NCBI GenBank assembly: GCA_049516595.1
Contig: JBEKSY010000012.1
Span: forward strand, 16,335-80,334
Reading direction: 5' to 3'
Source of the DNA: JBEKHT01 sp049516595
Lineage (GTDB): Bacteria > Chloroflexota > Anaerolineae > Anaerolineales > RBG-16-64-43
DNA length: 64,000 nucleotides
Part shown: positions 52,606-59,167 of the stretch, piece by piece
How the letters are laid out: each line of letters opens with the position of its first letter
Numbering within the stretch: position 1 is the stretch's first letter
Made by a program: the position numbers and the translations under genes
Notes under the pieces: model-generated
Told to the model about the DNA's origin: nothing
Database searches by the model: none
The model's input: the letters and a program-made list of their open reading frames with translations, nothing else

Positions 52606-53285
52606 GCTTGCCGCCTCGCTAGATTGCTGATTTCGTCCTCGCCCAGATAACCTGACGATCGCCTCTGTTCTAGCCTGTCAATCAGGCCCTTTTCGTGCTC
52701 TTGCTGCAGCCGCCGTAAGCGATCGGCCTCACTCTCGACCTCTTTCTCGTCCTTCTCCAAGCGCTCTTGCTCAGTGGGCATGTGGCTGCCCGGATCGGGC
52801 GCTTGCGAGGCCTCAGCCGGCTGCGGACCTGTCCCGCCTCTCAGATGCTCGACCCGCTGCGGCAGTTCAATGATCACTTCGCGAATAGCGATTCGGCCGC
52901 CGGCGTTGGCTAGGCGTGACCTGTCATAGGCCAGATCTCGCGGCAGGCCGACGCTGTATTTCAAGCAGAGGCTCATCATCGCGGGATTCCCTCTCTCGGC
53001 CATTCCAACCATCTTGTCGATAAGCGTCCTCATCCGCTTCCAGTTGTTCGCCGCCAAAACAACCTGCAGCTCATGCTCAAAAGCCTCCTTCATGTCCCGT
53101 CGGCGCCTGCCTGGACCGCCAGGACCGCGAGGTAGAAACTTGCCGTGGGCGTCGCGCTCGATCGCCCTTTCAGCCACTGGGGCTACAGCCGCTTCTACGT
53201 GGCTTTCATCAGTCATCTCAGTCTCATCCCTGGCCGGACCCAGGACCCCTCGTCCAGCCCCTGCCTGCGCCTCTAGCTGTGACAC
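52602..53285 (-). CDS. DUF5681 / small-terminase-like protein
   Basis: 227 residues. DAHGKFLPRGPGGPGRRRRDMKEAF followed by a helical region (WKRMRTLIDKMVGMAERGNPAMMSLCLKYSVGLP) resembles DUF5681 proteins that precede terminase genes in phages. The C-terminal third is a charged coiled coil (EQERLEKDEKEVESEADRLRRLQQE). GTG at 53285 with AAGGTG 6 bases upstream. If a terminase small subunit, it could direct packaging by a helper phage, as in satellites; that is conjecture. Confidence 0.5.
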   Translation of the reverse strand: MSQLEAQAGAGRGVLGPARDETEMTDESHVEAAVAPVAERAIERDAHGKFLPRGPGGPGRRRRDMKEAFEHELQVVLAANNWKRMRTLIDKMVGMAERGNPAMMSLCLKYSVGLPRDLAYDRSRLANAGGRIAIREVIIELPQRVEHLRGGTGPQPAEASQAPDPGSHMPTEQERLEKDEKEVESEADRLRRLQQEHEKGLIDRLEQRRSSGYLGEDEISNLARRQA

Positions 53286-53314
53286 CGTTCACACCTTGGC
53301 GAACGCTCGACAGG

Positions 53315-53536
53315 TCACAGCAACCGCTCCTGCCCGCTCGCCATCCCATCCAAAAGCCAATCCGCCATCTCGACTTCCTCGGGGGTCCTGGGATTGGTCA
53401 GCGCAAAGAGATCGAACGCAAGGGTCCATAGCATCGCTGCCGGCGAGAATGCGTGAACACGGCAGAAATAGTCACGCTTCAGCACCCGGCCCCCGCAGCG
53501 CAGACCATCTTTGCGAAGCATCCGGCAAACCCTCAT
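53315..53536 (-). CDS. Small putative zinc-binding protein
   Basis: 73 residues. The N-terminal half has C-x8-C-x10-C-x2-H (CRMLRKDGLRC, YFCRVH), a plausible single zinc site. The C-terminal half is helical (FDLFALTNPRTPEEVEMADWLL). The ATG overlaps the replication-protein stop (ATGA). Function unknown; similar small zinc proteins often regulate phage genes. Confidence 0.6.
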   Translation of the reverse strand: MRVCRMLRKDGLRCGGRVLKRDYFCRVHAFSPAAMLWTLAFDLFALTNPRTPEEVEMADWLLDGMASGQERLL

Positions 53537-54783
53537 GGCGAAACCTCCGACGCCGGCTTGGGCTGCATCACTTTCGCCCTCGCTGCTTCAGCCAGCGCAT
53601 GCCGTTCTGCCTGCTTACGGCGAACGATCTCAGCCTCGCTCTCAAACGCACCTTGTCCCCGTGCGCTCGCACCCTGGAACTGCGTCCAGCTCGCCACAAC
53701 CTGCGCTGGCGTCGGGACTTGCCCTTGTTTCCCGCGCCAGTCTGATTTTCTCCACCACAACCCGAAAGCCTGGACCTCTTCAGGCGTTGCCCCGATCTGC
53801 CTCAGCTGTCCGGCGAAACGATTGAGCATCCCTCTCTCAGTGGCGGTCAGTCGCTTCCAGCCCCCGTCTGCGGGAGTCATCTGACAGATACCCGCCAGCG
53901 CCTCGAATACCAGATCGGGTGCTCTGACCTTGAGCTTTTCTGGAATCCGCTCAGTTGGAGAGGGTGTTTCCGTGCGCGCGGTTGGCGCACCCTCTTTCTC
54001 CCTTCGTTTTTCACTACGTTGTTCAATACGTTGTTCATGGCGTGTAGCCTCCTCATTTGGGGGAGGTAGCCTCCTCATTGTGGGGAGGTCTCCTCCTCTA
54101 TATGGGGAGGTGGCCTCCTCTATAGGGGAGGTAGCCTCCTCATTGGAGAGTAGGCTCACTTTGACCCGGTACGCCTTCGCCAATGGATGTCCGTCCCAGA
54201 GGGGATGGAGCTCAGTCCGAGGGAAGGATTCGATGTAGCCGGCCTTCTGGAGTCCTTCGAGCGTCCAGCGAATTGAGCGCCTGGAGACGCCAAGACCATC
54301 GGCCAAGGTCCCTTCGGACGGGAACGCCCAACCACTCTCGGGCTCGCCATCGGAAGAGTGGCGATAGGCCAGGAGCAAAGCGAGGAGGCTTCTTTGAGCG
54401 TTCGAGAGTCGGCGATCGGTGAGAACCTCCCACGGGATCCATGCGCCCTTGGGATGGCGCTTCTCGGATCCGTCCGACCTCGCCAGTTGTGCTCCCCGAT
54501 GGGTTTGGCGGCGTTTCACAGTGTCATCTGTGGCTTGCCCTAGGATCGAGGCTGCAGGCATTGGCAGGGCCGCATCGGATGGATCCTGATAGTCCTCCCG
54601 CTGCGCCGCTTCGATATCTGCGAAGATCGCGGCGCCGTCAACGTGGAGTGAGGCTGTCACGACCTGCGGTTGGGGAGAGTTGACAGGCGCATCGAGTGGG
54701 GCTACAGTGGGGGCGCCTTGATCTACTCGTTCGGCCAGCGCCGCTCGTTTCCCAGACGGGCGGCTTTGCTTTTTTGCTGTCAT
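53533..54783 (-). CDS. Helix-turn-helix replication initiator-like protein
   Basis: 416 residues. The central domain (about 112-215: WIPWEVLTDRRLSNAQRSLL, SEGTLADGLGVSRRSIRWTL, GLQKAGYI) is a winged helix of the phage replisome-organiser type. A low-complexity linker (NEEATSPIEEATSPYRGGDL) coincides with five DNA repeats. The C-terminal domain (LAGICQMTPADGGWKRLTAT) resembles a DnaD-like helical module. Initiators of lambdoid phages carry the origin inside the gene, and the repeats here fit that plan. Role inferred. Overlaps the RHH gene and the zinc protein by 4 bases each. Confidence 0.7.
   Translation of the reverse strand: MTAKKQSRPSGKRAALAERVDQGAPTVAPLDAPVNSPQPQVVTASLHVDGAAIFADIEAAQREDYQDPSDAALPMPAASILGQATDDTVKRRQTHRGAQLARSDGSEKRHPKGAWIPWEVLTDRRLSNAQRSLLALLLAYRHSSDGEPESGWAFPSEGTLADGLGVSRRSIRWTLEGLQKAGYIESFPRTELHPLWDGHPLAKAYRVKVSLLSNEEATSPIEEATSPYRGGDLPTMRRLPPPNEEATRHEQRIEQRSEKRREKEGAPTARTETPSPTERIPEKLKVRAPDLVFEALAGICQMTPADGGWKRLTATERGMLNRFAGQLRQIGATPEEVQAFGLWWRKSDWRGKQGQVPTPAQVVASWTQFQGASARGQGAFESEAEIVRRKQAERHALAEAARAKVMQPKPASEVSP
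54044..54150. repeat. Five tandem 20-22-bp repeats (putative iterons/origin)
   Basis: Copies at 54044-54065, 54066-54087, 54088-54109, 54110-54130 and 54131-54150, each close to GTAGCCTCCTCAT(N4)GGGGAG. Each holds a CCTCC...GGAGG dyad. They lie inside the replication gene, in its linker region. Length changes between copies break the codon periodicity, so selection on DNA rather than on protein is likely. Confidence 0.75.
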
Positions 54784-54974
54784 CCCGCCTCCTTGCCGTT
54801 CTCAGAGGGTTGGGTCGACGGCTGAGGAACGGCCGCGCCTTCTGATGCCAGGTGCTTTCGGAGGGCGAGCCGGATCTCGCTACTCACAGTCCGTTCATTT
54901 GCCTGTGCGGCCTGCTCTAGCCGCTGCCGGAGCTCGTGTTCGATCCGAACGAGAATCTTGTCGTCCTTCACCAT
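54780..54974 (-). CDS. Ribbon-helix-helix (Arc/CopG-like) regulator
   Basis: 64 residues. KILVRIEHELRQRLEQAAQANERTVSSEIRLALRKHL is an RHH fold: a beta strand, then two helices. The Pro-rich tail is probably disordered. GGAGG 5 bases before the ATG. First gene of the long minus-strand operon, directly downstream of the 29-bp repeats at 55046-55119, which are its likely operators. Confidence 0.8.
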   Translation of the reverse strand: MVKDDKILVRIEHELRQRLEQAAQANERTVSSEIRLALRKHLASEGAAVPQPSTQPSENGKEAG

Positions 54975-55045
54975 CTGGACCTCCAGGAAAACGAAAAAGC
55001 GCCTGTGAGTCCGCCCCCGACATGGCTAAACACCATCGGGGCGGA

Positions 55046-55119
55046 GCCACGGGCGCTCTGGGCGCTCTGGGCACCTTGCTAACTATGGTTGCCACTGGCG
55101 CTCTAGGCGCTCTGGGCAC
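55046..55119. repeat. Pair of 29-bp direct repeats (putative operators)
   Basis: 55046-55074 and 55091-55119 differ at two bases and are 45 bp apart. Each contains two copies of GGCGCTCT and starts with GCCAC. They lie just downstream of the minus-strand promoter, ideal for repression by the RHH protein. Confidence 0.8.
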
Positions 55120-55130
55120 TTACTGATTAC

Positions 55131-55159
55131 ACTGTACCTCCGCTCGACTCGGGAGTCAA
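55131..55159 (-). promoter_or_regulatory. Promoter of the RHH-replication-morphogenesis operon
   Basis: -35 TTGACT (55159-55154), 17-base spacer, -10 TACAGT (55136-55131) on the minus strand. The start would fall at the edge of the first 29-bp repeat. Confidence 0.65.
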
Positions 55160-55290
55160 GGGGGCGAACCTTAACGTTTTCCTGGTATTCCACTTTACTT
55201 GGCGGCCATTCGCCACTTTTGATTGGCTGGTATTCAAGGTTGACTTCGAGTCGAGGCGATGCTACTCTGAGGTCGTGCCGGATAATGGTG

Positions 55291-55328
55291 TGTGAAGGCC
55301 CCCGCCGCCAGGAGCGAGGGCCTTCGCA
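55291..55328. other. Hairpin in control region
   Basis: 11-bp stem with one mismatch (55291-55301 with 55318-55328), 16-nt loop. TTCTTG follows on the plus strand. Possible terminator or part of a small RNA. Confidence 0.4.
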
Positions 55329-55409
55329 TTCTTGATCGTCGCAGGCTTGACACCCGTTTCGAGTTGCGCTACCGTGACTCATGAGTGGGTTTAGCGACCC
55401 GCTCCCTGG

Positions 55410-55443
55410 AGCGACCGCTGGGAGGATGTGCCTGGCGGTCGCT
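55410..55443. other. Second hairpin in control region
   Basis: 9-bp perfect stem (55410-55418 with 55435-55443). Possible structured RNA element or protein-binding dyad; no U-run. Confidence 0.4.
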
Positions 55444-55541
55444 TGTGTTCCTTCGACGTTGCCCCGCTCATCACCTCTCGCGATCGTCGCCTCAGGCCGC
55501 TCTGCGTTTTCATAGCATCGGGACAGGTCAAGAGAAATAGA

Positions 55542-55566
55542 AAGCCCCCTCAGCTTGAGGGGGCTT
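55542..55566 (-). terminator. Terminator of the HicA-HicB pair 2 operon
   Basis: 11-bp perfect stem (55542-55552 with 55556-55566), 3-nt loop, followed on the minus strand by TTCTATTTCTCTT. It lies 39 bases beyond the HicB stop. Confidence 0.8.
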
Positions 55567-55604
55567 GTCGATTTGGCATAGCGCGAATCGCGCGCGTTCG
55601 AATT

Positions 55605-55970
55605 CTAAGTTGAGACAAGAACGCTTTGATAGAGTCGTTGATTCTTGAGGTCCTCTTCTGGCATTTGAGGGACTGAAGGATAGGTGCGCACAATTGTTTG
55701 GGCTTCTCCCGAGCTTGTTGATGTAGCTTGGATATTTGGCATTGGCACTGGAAGGCCGCCAGCCAGGAGGCTTTCGATGTAGTCAATCCTTGCCTCCCGC
55801 AATTCCTTCGTAGCTTCCTCGATACTCTCACCCTGAGCGAGACAGCCGGGCAATTCGGGAACGCAGGCCAGATAGATTGGCTGGTTTTCTGTCGTCTGAT
55901 CCAAGTCCACTTCCACAGTGTATGGAAGTTCCGCGAACATTTCCGCCCGCTTTCGCAGAGTCGTTTCCAT
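55605..55970 (-). CDS. HicB-family antitoxin (pair 2)
   Basis: 121 residues. YTVEVDLDQTTENQPIYLACVPELPGCLAQGESIEEATKE is a clear HicB domain (PELPGC and a following helix, then LPVPMP). The C-terminal tail has no recognisable DNA-binding domain. It follows the toxin by one base. It should neutralise the HicA-like toxin and may autoregulate. Confidence 0.85.
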   Translation of the reverse strand: METTLRKRAEMFAELPYTVEVDLDQTTENQPIYLACVPELPGCLAQGESIEEATKELREARIDYIESLLAGGLPVPMPNIQATSTSSGEAQTIVRTYPSVPQMPEEDLKNQRLYQSVLVST

Positions 55971-55971
55971 G

Positions 55972-56229
55972 CTAAACCTCCAGACCTTTCAGTCGGATGA
56001 GTTCTCCGATTAGGCTGAGAGCCTGTCGCACATAGCCTTTTGCGAGGTAATTCTTCCTGGACAGGGTTGTCCGCAATTGAGGGAATTCCGGATGTTCGAC
56101 TATATCATGCTTTGCGCCAGGCCGGATAGCGAAGCCGAAGCCATTGTACAAGGTCTCCAAATCGCCACGCTTCCAGCCCTCCTGCGTCTGCCGCATGCGA
56201 ACAAGTAGCTTTTCTGCCTTGGAGGTCAT
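55972..56229 (-). CDS. HicA-like mRNA interferase toxin (pair 2)
   Basis: 85 residues. LETLYNGFGFAIRPGAKHDIVEHPEFPQLRTTLSRKNYLAKGYVRQAL follows the HicA layout: helix, strand, a His in KHDIVEHP, the RTTLSR strand replacing the usual TVPRH, then a C-terminal helix. ATG overlaps the stop of the upstream gene (ATGA). Order toxin-antitoxin, opposite to pair 1. Confidence 0.75.
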   Translation of the reverse strand: MTSKAEKLLVRMRQTQEGWKRGDLETLYNGFGFAIRPGAKHDIVEHPEFPQLRTTLSRKNYLAKGYVRQALSLIGELIRLKGLEV

Positions 56230-56651
56230 CCCTTGGCACCCTCTGCGGGCTGCGGAGCCTCCACCTCCCTAATGTAGATCGGCAGGTCGCCCTTGAAGTC
56301 CTTGTCGATCATTGCCACAAATTGATAGGGACCTGCTTTCGGGAAGACGAGATCCTTGAGACCCAGAATGAAATTGATCTCAGGTCTAGCCCCCCCTTGC
56401 GGTTCGGGGACCGGGATTTCGGCAGATGCGGCCATCATGTCATTACCATCAGGGTCGCGCAACTTGACAGTAAGGTTGCGGGTCTGGCCGGACTCCCCGA
56501 GCTCCGGGACCAGCTTGACCACAAGGTGCATGGAAGGTACACGGGTAGGAAACTTGATGGCCCGAATCTCGTTGAAGATGCCCATAACGTTGAGCTTCTG
56601 GTCATTGGTGACATTTGCCCAGTCGGCAGCCACGAAAAGGATCACGCGCAT
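56226..56651 (-). CDS. Conserved cargo protein (DUF6941-like)
   Basis: 141 residues, beta-rich, no signal peptide. MRVILFVAADWANVTNDQKLNVMGIF and IRAIKFPTRVPSMHLVVKL, then NLTVKLRDPDGN and PYQFVAMIDKDF, resemble DUF6941-type proteins. GGAG 6 bases before the ATG at 56651; an upstream -10-like TAGAAT at 56688-56683. First gene of the right-end unit with the toxin-antitoxin pair. Function unknown. Confidence 0.6.
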   Translation of the reverse strand: MRVILFVAADWANVTNDQKLNVMGIFNEIRAIKFPTRVPSMHLVVKLVPELGESGQTRNLTVKLRDPDGNDMMAASAEIPVPEPQGGARPEINFILGLKDLVFPKAGPYQFVAMIDKDFKGDLPIYIREVEAPQPAEGAKG

Positions 56652-56857
56652 GTGCTCTCCTTTCCCTTGAAGCGGAGCCGGTATTCTAGGCCCAATGAGG
56701 AAATCCCGCACGCCTCGTCAATGAGTCGAACGCTCGCCACTCGACTAACCTGCGGAAACGTGGTAAAACAATTGCCGAGGAGTTTCGAGGGAACAGCTCG
56801 ATCGGAAATGAGCGAGTTCTACAGTCGCTGAGGTTCCTCACCCTGAAAACCGTTGGG

Positions 56858-56906
56858 TTGCTTGCGGAGCAAGGGGTCGCGCGTTCGAGTCGCGCCGGGG
56901 GCGCCT
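56858..56906 (+). repeat. attR: 49-bp direct repeat (tRNA-Arg 3' fragment)
   Basis: Exact copy of 44068-44116. It lacks the 5' acceptor strand and D arm, so it is not a functional tRNA. The original tRNA terminator follows 8 bases later. Confidence 0.93.
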
Positions 56907-56913
56907 TTGGCAT

Positions 56914-56939
56914 AAGGCCGCGAAACCGCGGCCTTTTTT
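56914..56939 (+). terminator. Ancestral terminator of the tRNA cluster
   Basis: 9-bp perfect stem (56914-56922 with 56927-56935), 4-nt loop, TTTTTT run. It immediately follows the tRNA fragment, so it was the tRNA-Arg terminator before the element separated them. Confidence 0.88.
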
Positions 56940-57068
56940 CTTGCCTGCCATACGCAAAACGAAAGGGCACGCAGCGGGAGCCGTTTGGCGTGAGAGGCCA
57001 TTTTCCATGCCCCTGCCTTGCAGCTTGTCTGGGGGGGCGTTCTTGGGTGCCAGCGGTTGTTCTTTCAG

Positions 57069-57509
57069 CTAGCGTTGTTTCTTCTGTCGGGGGTAGTAGG
57101 CGAGGAGGCCGACCAGGATGATTAGTACGCCCAGAAGTAATCCTGAGGATTGCAGATAGCCAAAATGCATTGGCATGGGGAACCGTTCGCTCCCCAGGCC
57201 AATCAGGTCAACGATACTGGAGAATGCCGCGAGGAAGTAGCCCGTCGCCATCAACCGGGCGCCCACGTCTTGGAACAGGCTCGCCGCGTGATCTTCCCGA
57301 CGCATGAGCGTGGCAACGGCGTAGGAGGCGAGTGCAATCACCGCCAGCCCAGTGAGGAAAACCAAGATCTTGAAGTAACCGAAGCCGGGTCGGTGTGGCA
57401 GGCCAAGCAACCCAGGCTGCATCCCGAAGAGAAACAAGAAAAGCCCGATCGCGTCTCCGACAAGCAACCGGTTGACCCACCGGGTTTTGGGGGATGAGTC
57501 AGTCCTCAA
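57069..57509 (-). CDS. Small integral membrane protein
   Basis: 146 residues with four transmembrane segments (about 14-34, 47-67, 84-104 and 120-140). No motif tells a function. A TTG at 57509 is used as start because GGAGG lies 5 bases upstream. First chromosomal gene right of the integrated element. Confidence 0.65.
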   Translation of the reverse strand: MRTDSSPKTRWVNRLLVGDAIGLFLFLFGMQPGLLGLPHRPGFGYFKILVFLTGLAVIALASYAVATLMRREDHAASLFQDVGARLMATGYFLAAFSSIVDLIGLGSERFPMPMHFGYLQSSGLLLGVLIILVGLLAYYPRQKKQR

Positions 57510-57815
57510 GTCAGCCTCCGAGCGGCTTCATGTCAGCGCCGCCAGATCCTAGTCCCAGGCTGCAGGGCGGGGGTTGAGACCGACCCAGGGGCTCTTGCCT
57601 TGGTTCGTCCCGGCCTGAGCGAGGACCCCTATTCTAAGGCAAAGTGCTTTTGCGAGGGGCTCGACCTGTGCATCGTGCTCCAAGGAATGGCAGCTTACCG
57701 ACTCGGGCTGAGGGCCGTCTCTGGCAAGCTGAATCGGTTGGTTACCCAGCCCAAAAGGTGGACTCCGCGTTTTGTCATCCCCAGCGGGGACCGATCGGCT
57801 GACGGAGGATGTGTC
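57510..57815. other. Intergenic region before the GH4 gene
   Basis: About 300 bases between divergent genes. The GH4 frame is open through much of it, but no ribosome site or conserved residues precede 57816. No clear promoter found. Confidence 0.5.
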
Positions 57816-59111
57816 ATGAAAGTTGCCGTCATCGGCGGAGGCTCGACCTACACCCCGGAACTCGTGGGGGGATTCCTGGCGCGGACTCCCGGCCTCCCCC
57901 TGGAGGAACTGTGTTTGATGGATGTCGATCCGGCCCGACTTAGGGTCGTGGGCGGATTCGCGAAGCGGATGGTCGAGCATCACGGCTCACCATTTGCCGT
58001 GGTGCTGACGACTGACCAGCGCGAGGCCGTGAGAGGTGCGCACTACGTCATCACCCAGCTGCGCGTGGGCCAGATGGCTGCCCGTCGGAACGATGAGTAC
58101 CTCGGGAAACGTCATGGCTTGATTGGACAGGAGACGACGGGTGTAGGTGGCATGGCCAAGGCCCTTCGCACGATCCCGGTGATCCTAAGGGTGGCCGAGG
58201 ATATGGCTGAGTTGGCCGCTCCTGGGGCGATCTTGGTCAACTTCGCGAATCCGGCTGGTCTGGTCACTCAGGCCCTCAGCCAATATGCGTCGGTGCCCTC
58301 CGTCGGGGTCTGCAATGTCCCAATCACTGAGAAAATGAGGATCCTGGAGGGTCTCGAAAAGACTGCGGGCCAAAAGATTGACCCGGGCCGAGCCGCTCTG
58401 GAAACCCTTGGCCTCAACCATCTCTCCTGGCACCGCGGTTTCACCCTGGATGGAGAAGATCTCTGGCCGCAAGTCCTCAACGGATACCTTCAGGGGCTGC
58501 GAGCGGAAGACAGCCCCGAGTGGGAGGTGCGCACAATTGAGGTCCTGCGCGTGATCCCGAACTACTATCTGCACTACTACTACCATACCGACAGGGAACT
58601 CGCCCGGCAAGAAGCTTGGCCACCCTCCCGGGCCGAAGAGGTCATGGAAGTGGAGAAGGAGCTTCTTGGCCAATATGCGGATCCTGGCCGGGATGAACCT
58701 CCTGCGGGGTTGATGAAACGCGGCGGCGCCTACTATTCGACTGCGGCAACGCAACTCCTCAACAGCCACTACAATGACCTGGGGGAAATCCATGTGGTGA
58801 ATGCCCCGAATGGAGGGGCGGTTGGGAAATGGCCAGCCGATTGGGTTCTAGAACTTCCCGCCAAAGTGGATCGCAAAGGCATTCACCCAATGCCAGCAGA
58901 CCCCTTGCCCGTCGCTTGCTTTGGGCTGCTCGCGCAGGTCAAGTCCTATGAGCTCCTGACGGTGGAGGCTGCAGTTCATGGCGACCGGGAGGCCGCCTAT
59001 CAGGCCCTTTTGGTCCACCCCCTGGGCCCGAAGGCGGACCGAGTGCAACAGGTGCTCGACGACATGCTGGAGACTCACCGGACCTATTTACCTCAATTCT
59101 GGACGAAGTGA
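57816..59111 (+). CDS. Glycoside hydrolase family 4 (6-phospho-glycosidase type)
   Basis: 431 residues. VAVIGGGSTYTPELVGGFL is the NAD-binding site. GVCNVP (CNxP, metal-binding Cys), GLNHLSWHRG (His ligand), TTGVGGMAKALR and the NGGAVGKWPADWVLELPA segment identify GH4. The family hydrolyses by NAD+/Mn2+-dependent redox elimination. The 6-phospho-beta-glucosidase subgroup is likeliest, but the sugar is unproven. ATG with GGAGG 8 bases upstream. The BadF-type kinase 56 bp downstream could act on the same sugar pathway. Confidence 0.92.
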   Translation: MKVAVIGGGSTYTPELVGGFLARTPGLPLEELCLMDVDPARLRVVGGFAKRMVEHHGSPFAVVLTTDQREAVRGAHYVITQLRVGQMAARRNDEYLGKRHGLIGQETTGVGGMAKALRTIPVILRVAEDMAELAAPGAILVNFANPAGLVTQALSQYASVPSVGVCNVPITEKMRILEGLEKTAGQKIDPGRAALETLGLNHLSWHRGFTLDGEDLWPQVLNGYLQGLRAEDSPEWEVRTIEVLRVIPNYYLHYYYHTDRELARQEAWPPSRAEEVMEVEKELLGQYADPGRDEPPAGLMKRGGAYYSTAATQLLNSHYNDLGEIHVVNAPNGGAVGKWPADWVLELPAKVDRKGIHPMPADPLPVACFGLLAQVKSYELLTVEAAVHGDREAAYQALLVHPLGPKADRVQQVLDDMLETHRTYLPQFWTK

Positions 59112-59167
59112 ATGGTCGAGATGCCCTGCGGGGCCCGGCCACACTCTCGAAACCAACGAAGGATCCG

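Larger units (their letters stand above)
54975..55604. other. Control region of the element
   Basis: 630 bases without a credible protein. It holds the operon leader, two 29-bp operator-like repeats, the operon promoter (55131-55159), two hairpins (55291-55328 and 55410-55443) and the terminator of the right-end genes (55542-55566). Confidence 0.7.
44068..56906. mobile_element. 12.8-kb integrated phage-derived/satellite element in tRNA-Arg
   Basis: Bounded by a perfect 49-bp direct repeat. A tyrosine integrase lies directly inside the left end and reads inward; every other gene runs the opposite way. The contents are cargo (HEPN protein, two Hic-type toxin-antitoxin pairs), a replication/regulation block and phage morphogenesis genes. 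No portal, large terminase, major capsid or lysis gene is seen. The genes are intact and mostly overlap, arguing against simple decay. The excised circle would be 12,790 bp. Confidence 0.88.

Noticed and set aside
54044..54150. CRISPR array
   Set aside because: The repeats are head-to-tail without unique spacers and lie inside a coding gene; no cas genes are nearby.
55428..55613. Plus-strand 61-residue frame in the element control region
   Set aside because: It runs through a hairpin and the terminator at 55542-55566 and has no ribosome site.
56858..56906. A second tRNA-Arg gene
   Set aside because: Only the 3' part is present; the 5' acceptor strand and D arm are missing, so it is an attachment-site remnant.
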